Shown piece after piece: positions 17,052 through 23,869 of a stretch of DNA of 46,833 nucleotides; position 1 is the stretch's first letter; every line of letters begins with the position of its first letter. The DNA is from Fischerella muscicola PCC 7414 (GTDB lineage: Bacteria > Cyanobacteriota > Cyanobacteriia > Cyanobacteriales > Nostocaceae): NCBI RefSeq assembly GCF_000317205.1, contig NZ_AJLK01000140.1, positions 1 to 46,833 of the forward strand, read 5' to 3'. Both the position numbers and the translations under genes were made by a program. Below the pieces are notes generated by a model, which saw only the letters and a program-made list of their open reading frames with translations, ran no database searches and was not told where the DNA came from.

Positions 17052-17612
17052 ATGAAAAATATCAGCAAACTGACTCAAATATTTTGGATTGGTTTGATTA
17101 TTTTATTATTTTCTTTTTGTGTCACTGATGTTGCTGCTGCGCGTGGAGGTTGTTTTGCAAGGGGAACTGCTATTTTGACAACCGAGGGTTATAAACCAAT
17201 TGAGCAACTAGATCAGAGCGATCGCATTATTGGTTATAACTTTACAACCCAGCACCCTGAAGAAGGAAATATTGGTGAAATTCAGGTTTTATCTTCTCCT
17301 GGTTATTTTTTAATTAATGACAAAATCAAAGTTACAGAAAGCCATCCTTTCTATATCAAAACTTCTACGGGAGTTAAGGTGGTAAAGGCGCAAAAACTTA
17401 AACCTGGTGATCAGCTAGTTGGAGAAGAATCTCACCCTGTTATTTCTAGTCTGGAATATGTCAATAAACCTATTACTGTCTACAACCTCATCTCCGTCAG
17501 CCCAAATCACAATTTTTACGCAGATGGCATTTTAGTGCATAACAAAGGAGGTGGAGGTGGTGGCGGTGGCGGCGGCGGTGGTTATGGCGGAGCGAGGTAT
17601 GGAGGACACTGA
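17052..17612 (+). CDS. Secreted Hint (intein/hedgehog-type) domain protein with Gly-rich tail
   Basis: 186 residues. A signal peptide (IFWIGLIILLFSF, cleavage near VAAA, residues 27-30) is followed almost directly by a Hint domain, C34-N164. Block A is CFARGTAILTTEGYKPIEQL. Block B has the catalytic TxxH pattern KVTESHPFYIK. Block F/G is VYNLISVSPNHNFYADGIL, ending in VHN (H163, N164). The residue after N164 is Lys, not Cys/Ser/Thr, so classical splicing is not expected, but N-terminal thioester chemistry or Asn cleavage could occur. The 22-residue tail holds 12 consecutive Gly, then YGGARYGGH. The likely fate is export, self-cleavage and release or conjugation of the tail (inference). Confidence 0.8.
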   Translation: MKNISKLTQIFWIGLIILLFSFCVTDVAAARGGCFARGTAILTTEGYKPIEQLDQSDRIIGYNFTTQHPEEGNIGEIQVLSSPGYFLINDKIKVTESHPFYIKTSTGVKVVKAQKLKPGDQLVGEESHPVISSLEYVNKPITVYNLISVSPNHNFYADGILVHNKGGGGGGGGGGGGYGGARYGGH

Positions 17613-17720
17613 ATCCTTTACAAATTGACCAAAATCATTGATTTTCAGCTAATTTAGTGTAATCAGAAATTGCTGAATCCTTATCTTCCAAATTAGTTTG
17701 TATTCAAAAGTACAGAATTA

Positions 17721-17848
17721 TTTAATATTTTTATTAGTCAATAGATAGATAAATAATCTTTTAGAAATTAGCATAATAAATGTGGTCTATGACCCTAACA
17801 AAGGCATTGTGCTTACCGTCGTGATTTTGTAATCATGGCGGTATTTTT
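17721..17848 (+). ncRNA. Candidate small RNA, tandem unit A
   Basis: It starts with TTTAATATTTTTATTAGTCA and a GATAGATA box shared with units B and C. It has a small internal hairpin (GGTCTATGACC) and ends in a terminator-like stem: ACCGTCGTGATT (17815-17826) pairs with AATCATGGCGGT (17831-17842), 12 bp with two G-U pairs, followed by ATTTTT. The two wobble pairs keep the stem despite base changes relative to unit B. The transcript boundaries are inferred. Confidence 0.5.
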
Positions 17849-17980
17849 AATGTAATCAACTAAATTCGTTTTTTGTATATATCAGCTATTTGACTTTAGA
17901 TATTTCCTTTGGATAAACTCGATATATTATAAGTTTTACACTTATTTTCAGATAAGTTTGTTTTGATAGCTACATGATAA

Positions 17981-18131
17981 ATTAATATTTTACTACTCGA
18001 TAGATAGATGCGTAATATCTAAAAATATCAGAGTATATGTAGGGTAGATAAACTTGTTTATCTAAACGTCCATTAAATTAGAAGGCATTATTCCTCAACT
18101 GTCGTGGTTGTAAAACCACGACATTATTATT
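17981..18131 (+). ncRNA. Candidate small RNA, tandem unit B
   Basis: It opens with ATTAATATTTTACTACTCGA and TAGATAGATG, then a TAATAT -10-like box. An internal perfect hairpin is TAGATAAAC/GTTTATCTA at 18045-18064. The unit ends with the stem TGTCGTGGTT/AACCACGACA (18100-18123), followed by TTATTATT. Spacing from the conserved start to the terminator stem is 119 nt, nearly identical to unit C. Confidence 0.55.
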
Positions 18132-18167
18132 CCTTATAAGTTATTTTGTATCTGTAGCTACGTAATT

Positions 18168-18320
18168 AATTAATATTTTGACTCAACAATCGATAGATTA
18201 AGGCTTTGTATAGAACCAAGATAATGTTAGAAGTAAATGATTTGCTCAATCATCTACTCATTTTTTCTCTAAGGTTTCTTTTACTACTGTCGCGAGTCTG
18301 CGGATCGCGACATTATTTTT
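18168..18320 (+). ncRNA. Candidate small RNA, tandem unit C
   Basis: It opens with ATTAATATTTTGACTCAACA and TCGATAGATT. The internal hairpin is AGTAaATGATT/AATCATcTACT at 18232-18258, with a different sequence from that of unit B but the same position. The final stem TGTCGCGA/TCGCGACA (18288-18312) is followed by TTATTTTT. The stem bases differ from B in a compensatory way, which is what selection on RNA structure would produce. Confidence 0.55.
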
Positions 18321-18571
18321 GGAGCGATCGCTACTTTAAATTAGTATCATATTATACCTAAATTTGACCCTAATTTCCCTGTTAAGAGTTCCCCTTTCCC
18401 TATTCCCTATTTCCTGTTAAGAGTTCCCTCTTACCTGTTATTTTTCCAGAGTGAATGTGCTGTCTTCTGCAACTGGAAACCACTACTTCTAATTGGGTAG
18501 AACCCGCTCTGTTGGTAGTGAATAGGTTATTTCCCTAGATTCTAAAATAGAATTAAGCCACAAAAATAACT

Positions 18572-18937
18572 TTGATTTACATGAAAATACAGTCATCAGT
18601 ACTAGTCCATTTAGGATTTGGCAAGTACGTGCGTTCAGACCAAGTCACAGCAGTAGTACCGATTGAAGAAGATAGGGGCCCAGGACGACGCACTTTTGTT
18701 CATCTCCAAGGACAAACTAACCCAATTATCGCCTCAAGAGCTGAAGATACCATTGTGCGTGACTTAGTGCAGGAGCCGCGCGAAGTTACCCAAGCACGTC
18801 AACAGCAGGAAATTCTTCAAGATTTATTAGTAGATCTTGGCAATGTTAATTCGACTGTACGTCGGATTAGTCGTGATGAAGGCGGTTTGGATATTGAACG
18901 GTTAGAGCGGCGCATTCGCCAAGTTTTGGAGAATTAG
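18572..18937 (+). CDS. RemA/DUF370-like protein with C-terminal helical extension
   Basis: 121 residues. The N-terminal part, VLVHLGFGKYVRSDQVTAVV (about 10-29), resembles the DUF370/RemA signature (x-I-x-I-G-F-G-N-x-V-x-x-x-R-I-x-A-V). Then follow GRRTFVHLQG and IIASRAEDTIVRDLV, corresponding to the RRTRAVIITDS and later strands. RemA proteins are small DNA-binding regulators of matrix and osmotic genes. This one differs by a charged C-terminal helix (about 70-121, REVTQARQQQEILQDLLVDL). The start may be the second Met (residue 4). Its frame ends 86 nt before the broken lyase-family gene, with which it probably formed an operon. Confidence 0.65.
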   Translation: MIYMKIQSSVLVHLGFGKYVRSDQVTAVVPIEEDRGPGRRTFVHLQGQTNPIIASRAEDTIVRDLVQEPREVTQARQQQEILQDLLVDLGNVNSTVRRISRDEGGLDIERLERRIRQVLEN

Positions 18938-19023
18938 TCAAATCATGGGCATTTCTTATATTGCCCATGAGTCCCCTACAACAAGTGAACAATTAGCAAA
19001 ATCAACGCGGAGAACACTTTTCC

Positions 19024-19328
19024 ATGTACGCGATCCGAGACAAGGAACTTTCATCACAGCCAGAAGCGCGTCAGCGTCGTATGTGGATACCAGAACGCGT
19101 CGTATTTACACCCGCGGCTTTGGAAGAACCTTACGCTCAGCAGATACTACAGCGTGTCCAGTCATTTAATTTACCTGTGGAAGAGCTACCACGAAACCGC
19201 CTCACAGGTTTACGCGGTGAAGACGAACGCGATACATACAACATTGCTAAATGAAGACTATAAAGCGCTTTTTTGAGGATGAGATTCAACGGCGCTTTCC
19301 CAATGCAAAAATTTTATACTGGACTTAA
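19024..19328 (+). pseudogene. Spore-photoproduct-lyase (SPL) family radical SAM protein, internally deleted
   Basis: Two pieces of one protein in different frames. 19024-19254 encodes the N-terminus: RRMWIPERVVFTPAALEEPY, VEELPRNRLTGLRGEDERDT, YNIAK, then a stop. 19251-19328 encodes a C-terminus-like tail, KRFFEDEIQRRFPNAKILYW, before a stop. The radical-SAM core with the CxxxCxxC cluster motif, some 250 residues, is absent. In cyanobacteria this family (SPL-like, of uncertain substrate) commonly follows the RemA-like gene as here. The tail assignment rests on its aromatic ILYW end and position. Confidence 0.65.
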
Positions 19329-19756
19329 TAGAGAACGGGAAATAGATATAGGGCGTGGGGCATTGGGGATTGGTTAGTTGTCAATGGTCATTGGGCATTG
19401 GGCAATAGACCTCTCCAGAAATGAAATATCGACCTTGACTATATAAGGCTTTGATATTCTTTTTCGGAGATGTCTAATAGTTATTTCTTTCCTCTCCTGC
19501 TTTTTCTGCCTTGTCCTTCTTGTCCTCCTTGTCTCCTAGTCGCTAAATGCATCAAACTTATAGTGAAACGGTATGAGGGCGATCGCATGTTGCTTGGAAC
19601 TCAAAGTAAAGAGCGATCGCAGTGAGTTCCGTATACGCGATCGCTCCAATTACTCCTGGGTAGGAGTAATCAATAACGAAGATTATACTGATTGCAATAC
19701 CATTGATGGTTGCAGTGGCAGCCCCCTCATACCCGCAACCCCCCAGCGAGGAAACA
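19329..19756. other. Intergenic region, possible protease relic
   Basis: Repeats of GGGCATTGGG type lie at 19366-19405 and several HIP1 octamers at 19578-19646. A plus-strand reading at about 19650-19735 gives CNTIDGCSGSPLI, which resembles the GxSGSP active-site block of trypsin-like proteases. Nothing around it supports a gene, so this is weak. Confidence 0.35.
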
Positions 19757-20230
19757 TCAAGACTGTTCACAAGCACCAATACTTACCCAACTACTAGAAC
19801 CATCTTGCCAATGTTCTTTTTTCCAAATGGGGGCGTTATGTTTGAGAGTGTCGATCGCATAACGACAAGCTTCAAATGCTTCCGAACGATGGGGACAACC
19901 CACTGCCACTAAAACACTGATTTCGCCAATTTGCAAATGTCCAATGCGATGGTGGATCACTAAACGATTTACATCAGTCCATTTTTGACGAATATCGGCG
20001 GCAATTTGATAGAACATTTGTAGGGCCATTGGTTCATAAGCTTGGTATTCCAAGGAAACAACTGGTTTACCATCAGTTTGATTGCGAACTGTACCACTCA
20101 TCACCACTACTGCCCCATTTGCTGGATCATCAGCTAATTGATAGATTTCTTCAACTAGCAACGGTGCAAAGGTAATGGCAAAGCTATCTTCAGATTTCGG
20201 TTTTATGGTAAAGGGAAATGTTGTTATCAT
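19757..20230 (-). CDS. moaE: Molybdopterin synthase catalytic subunit MoaE
   Basis: 157 residues, the usual length. Signature segments: GAVVVMSGTVRNQTDGKPVV, LEYQAYEPMALQMF, VIHHRIGHLQIGEISVLVAV, HRSEAFEACRYAIDTLK and the active-site HNAPIWKKEHW with the conserved lysines. MoaE with the thiocarboxylated MoaD converts cyclic pyranopterin monophosphate to molybdopterin in the cytosol, supplying Mo cofactor for nitrate reductase among others. No moaD is adjacent. The 3' end runs close to the decayed region and appears complete. Confidence 0.93.
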   Translation of the reverse strand: MITTFPFTIKPKSEDSFAITFAPLLVEEIYQLADDPANGAVVVMSGTVRNQTDGKPVVSLEYQAYEPMALQMFYQIAADIRQKWTDVNRLVIHHRIGHLQIGEISVLVAVGCPHRSEAFEACRYAIDTLKHNAPIWKKEHWQDGSSSWVSIGACEQS

Positions 20231-20832
20231 AGCAACAGTTATTGGGTATCAAGCATTGGGCATTGGAAAAATGTGGAGTGTGAGGAGTAGGGGAAGTGTG
20301 AGGAGTGGAGGAAGTAGAGAAATAACCACCAACCACTAACAACCAACAACCAACAACCAACCACCAACTATTATCAATTACCCTACACCCATAGTAAGAA
20401 TCTTTGATGTTGAAGATTTATTGATATCGGCTGATTTTTTATCTATGATCCCGTTGTTGCGAGCTTGTGTCAGCTTTATCCAAAGATCATCCATAACAAA
20501 AATGCTTACAACTGCACAATTTTTGGATTTTTTAAGTAGTTTTACTCAATTTAATTATTGTTTTGTCATCTGTCCTAAGGCATATTACTATAGTTGAAGT
20601 GATAAAGTTGTCTAATTATCCCTAATTTAGATGGCTGGATAGTAACTTGACCTAAAATACCAACTTAAAGTAATCGTAAAGTGAATTAGCAAGCAATTTC
20701 CCCGTTAGGGTATTTGTACATAGCGCTTGCAAACACACTCATGACTGATGACCCTCTTTTATTTCTTACCGCCCTACTTCAGTCATTTCAAAAGCCGTAG
20801 GTTACACGAAGGCAAGCCGTAAATCAGCAATA
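20231..20832. other. Intergenic region with short repeats
   Basis: It holds GTGAGGAGT repeats at 20278-20305 and an AACCACCAACAACCAAC-type run at 20326-20369. The remainder is AT-rich upstream sequence of the kinase gene. No gene or clear promoter recognised. Confidence 0.5.
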
Positions 20833-23661
20833 GTGGGAAAACATCTCATGAAAACTTTAGTGCCTAATAATGAAGTGAAGAGGCTTGAAGCTCTTCATGA
20901 GTATCAAATTCTAGACACTTTACCAGAACAAGTGTTTGACGATTTGGCGTTTTTAGCAGCTCAAATTTGCCAAACACCGATCGCTCTGATTAATTTTATT
21001 GATGCCAAGCGTCAGTGGTTCAAGGCCAAGGTGGGTTTGTCTGTGGGAGAAATGCCCAGAGAGATTGGATTTTGCCCTATTTGTATAGAAATGAAGGATA
21101 TTTTGATTGTCCCTGACACTTTGGCTGATGAACGGTTTGCTAACTCGCCTGTCGTTACCTCGGAACCACATGTCAGATTTTATGCAGGTGTGCCCTTGTT
21201 TGCACCACAGGGAGAAGCAATTGGTACTGTTTGTGTAGTCGATTACATCTCCCGTGAGATCACCTCAGAACAAATAGAAGCATTACAAGCTATCAGCCGC
21301 TTAGTTATTAGGCAATTAGAATTACGGCGAAATCTCTCCGAGTTAGTCAGTATTAAAAAGGAATATAAACAGTCACAAATAGCACTACAGCAGAGCGAAT
21401 CTACCCTCCGTAGTTTCTATGACAGTGCCCCTATGATGATGGGAGTCGTTGAACTCCGAGGTAATGATATACTGCACATTTCTGATAACGCGACTAGTGC
21501 CAAATTTTTTGGGCTAACTCCAGAAGCGATGCAAAATCGCTTTGCCACTGAGTTGGGTGCCCCACAAGCATCAGTGAATGAGTGGATAAATTATTATCGT
21601 GAGGCTGAATATACTAAATTACCTGTCAGCTTTGAATATGTTCACGAACACACCCAGGGTAAAAAATGGCTCAGAAGTACAGTTTCATCAATTGATACGT
21701 GTTGCAGCGGCACTCCACAATTTGCTTATGTAGTAGAAGATATTACTGATCGCAAACTTGCCGCAGATAACCTCTGTTGGCAAGAAGCCCTATTACGTTC
21801 TATGACTAGTGTTTCACCACTAGCATTTTATGTTGTCGATAATCGTACAGACAATATTCTCTATTTTAACGAGCAATTTTGTGAAATTTGGGGTATTCAA
21901 CACCTCAAACCATTGATGGAACGTCGTCAATTAAAAAATCAGGATATCATTCCCGATTGCCTGCAATTGATAGCAGATATTCCCGCTTTTGCTGAGTCCT
22001 GTAAACCCTTACAAAGCGAACACAACCACTGTGTTGTTGAAGACGAAATTTTATTTACCGATGGGCGAATCATACGGCGGTTCTCAACCCAAGTCCGCGA
22101 TGCCAATGATCAATATTTTGGACGTTTGTATATTTTTGAGGATATCACTGCCCGCAAACAAGCAGAACAACAAGTCCGCGAACAAGCAGCGTTGCTAGAT
22201 ATCACCACTGATGCCATAATTCTGAAAGATTTATCTAATCAGATTTTACTGTGGAATAAAAGTGCAGAAAACCTTTACGGCTGGCACTCACAAGAAGCTA
22301 TCGGTAAGTATGCTGATGAACTTTTTGTTCACGAACCATTATCACTACTACGAGAAATTCATAACACAGTTTTAGAGCAAGGTTTTTGGCAAGGAGAATT
22401 ACAAAAAACTAACACATCTGGTCAAAAAATCATCGTTGAAAGTCGTTGGACGCTGGTAAGAGATGAACATCAACAACCAAAATCCATTCTGATCGTTGAT
22501 ACAGATATCACCCACAAGAAACAACTAGAAAAGCAATTTTTACGCGCCCAACGCATGGAGAGTATTGGTACTCTTGCTAGTGGCATTGCTCACGATTTAA
22601 ATAATGTCTTATCGCCAATTTTGATGTCGGTACAACTATTAAAAGCTAAATCCCAAGACCGACGCGATCGCCAAATCTTAGCAATAGTAGAAAATAATGC
22701 CAAGCGTGGTGCAAATTTGGTGAAACAAGTACTGTCATTTGTGAGGGGAATAGAAGGCGATCGCACTGTTCTCCAAGTCAAACACCTGATTTTGGAAATG
22801 AAACAAATTGTGGAACAAACATTTCCCAAATCAATTACTGTCGATACCGAAATTCAACCAGATTTGTGGAGTGTTTGTGGAGATAGTACTCAACTACATC
22901 AAGTATTAATGAACTTGTGTCTCAATGCGCGTGATGCCATGCCCACAGGTGGAAATATCACAATTGCCGCTCAGAATATTGTCATTGATGAAAACTATGC
23001 CAAAATGCATTTAGATGCAAAAGTCGGTTCTTATATAGTCCTGAAAGTTACTGATACAGGAGTCGGCATTTCTCAGGAAATATTAGACAGAATTTTTGAG
23101 CCATTTTTCACAACCAAAGAGTTTGGTAAAGGTACAGGACTGGGACTCTCAACAGTCATGGGTATTGTTAAAGGGCACGGTGGTTTTATCACTGTGTCTA
23201 GTACCCTTGGTAAAGGTACAAAATTTAAAGTATATTTACCAGCAGTTCAAACACAGACTGAAGCTCCATCAGAAGACGTAGAAATGCCAAAAGGGCAAGG
23301 ACAATGGATCTTGGTTGTAGATGATGAAGTCGCCGTCAGAGAGATTACAGCAACTTCGTTAGAAAATCACAACTACAAAGTATTAACTGCTAGTGATGGG
23401 ATTGAAGCAGTAGCACTGTATGCCCAACACAAAGACAAAATTAGTGCAGCAATTATCGATATGATGATGCCAAATATGGATGGCACAACCACTATTAACA
23501 CATTGCTGAAAATGAATCCACTGTTACGTATTATTGCTGTGAGTGGATTGGCAACAGGTGAACAATTTTTATTAAATAACAATACAAAGCGTACAGTTTT
23601 CCTACCAAAACCTTATACTGCACAGGAATTATTAAAAACATTACATGTAATTAATAGTTAA
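20833..23661 (+). CDS. Hybrid histidine kinase: GAF-PAS-PAS-PAS-HisKA-HATPase-REC
   Basis: 942 residues, soluble. Domains: GAF about 30-170 (ILDTLPEQVFDDLAFLAAQI, typical of this GAF class); three PAS/PAC units at about 190-310, 315-437 and 445-565; HisKA with phospho-acceptor H587 in SGIAHDLNNVL; HATPase with N-box LHQVLMNLCLNARDAM, G1 DTGVGI and G2 GKGTGLGLS; C-terminal receiver with D876 in IIDMMMPNMDG and a conserved LPKPY lysine. The NtrB-like HDLNN H-box and terminal REC suggest intramolecular phosphorelay control. GTG at 20833 or ATG at 20848 could be the start. Residues about 440-942 are strongly similar to the kinase at 27377. Confidence 0.9.
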   Translation: MGKHLMKTLVPNNEVKRLEALHEYQILDTLPEQVFDDLAFLAAQICQTPIALINFIDAKRQWFKAKVGLSVGEMPREIGFCPICIEMKDILIVPDTLADERFANSPVVTSEPHVRFYAGVPLFAPQGEAIGTVCVVDYISREITSEQIEALQAISRLVIRQLELRRNLSELVSIKKEYKQSQIALQQSESTLRSFYDSAPMMMGVVELRGNDILHISDNATSAKFFGLTPEAMQNRFATELGAPQASVNEWINYYREAEYTKLPVSFEYVHEHTQGKKWLRSTVSSIDTCCSGTPQFAYVVEDITDRKLAADNLCWQEALLRSMTSVSPLAFYVVDNRTDNILYFNEQFCEIWGIQHLKPLMERRQLKNQDIIPDCLQLIADIPAFAESCKPLQSEHNHCVVEDEILFTDGRIIRRFSTQVRDANDQYFGRLYIFEDITARKQAEQQVREQAALLDITTDAIILKDLSNQILLWNKSAENLYGWHSQEAIGKYADELFVHEPLSLLREIHNTVLEQGFWQGELQKTNTSGQKIIVESRWTLVRDEHQQPKSILIVDTDITHKKQLEKQFLRAQRMESIGTLASGIAHDLNNVLSPILMSVQLLKAKSQDRRDRQILAIVENNAKRGANLVKQVLSFVRGIEGDRTVLQVKHLILEMKQIVEQTFPKSITVDTEIQPDLWSVCGDSTQLHQVLMNLCLNARDAMPTGGNITIAAQNIVIDENYAKMHLDAKVGSYIVLKVTDTGVGISQEILDRIFEPFFTTKEFGKGTGLGLSTVMGIVKGHGGFITVSSTLGKGTKFKVYLPAVQTQTEAPSEDVEMPKGQGQWILVVDDEVAVREITATSLENHNYKVLTASDGIEAVALYAQHKDKISAAIIDMMMPNMDGTTTINTLLKMNPLLRIIAVSGLATGEQFLLNNNTKRTVFLPKPYTAQELLKTLHVINS

Positions 23662-23869
23662 TAGTCAATAGTCAAGGTCAATTGTCAAGAGACATCCGAT
23701 TTTGAATTACAGCTTAGCAAGATGCTTTTATGAGTGAAAAAGTAATAGAAAAGGAAGCAAAAAAATACATAGAATAGAATAAGTAAAAAAATTAATATTA
23801 ATTTTTTTATCAAAATCAAAGTATTTTAAAAATCTTGACTATTGACAATTGACCATTGACTCTTGACAA

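Larger units (their letters stand above)
17613..18571. other. Non-coding region with three tandem RNA-like units
   Basis: About 960 bp with no convincing gene. It contains three related units (entered separately at 17721, 17981 and 18168). Then, at 18379-18440, there are two copies of CCTGTTAAGAGTTCCC, a short repeat that recurs in variant form near 39706. Confidence 0.65.

Noticed and set aside
17815-18320. The three terminal hairpins as plain terminators of the Hint gene
   Set aside because: A single gene does not need three terminators spread over 500 bp, and each is preceded by the same start block and a second hairpin, which fits separate RNA units better.
18945-19169. 74-codon plus-strand frame after the RemA-like gene
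   Set aside because: It is the out-of-frame shadow of the SPL-family N-terminus (RRMWIPERVVF), which carries the real similarity.
19573-19797. Possible serine-protease relic (CNTIDGCSGSPLI)
   Set aside because: Only one active-site-like block, surrounded by HIP1 sites and overlapping the 3' end of moaE; likely coincidence.
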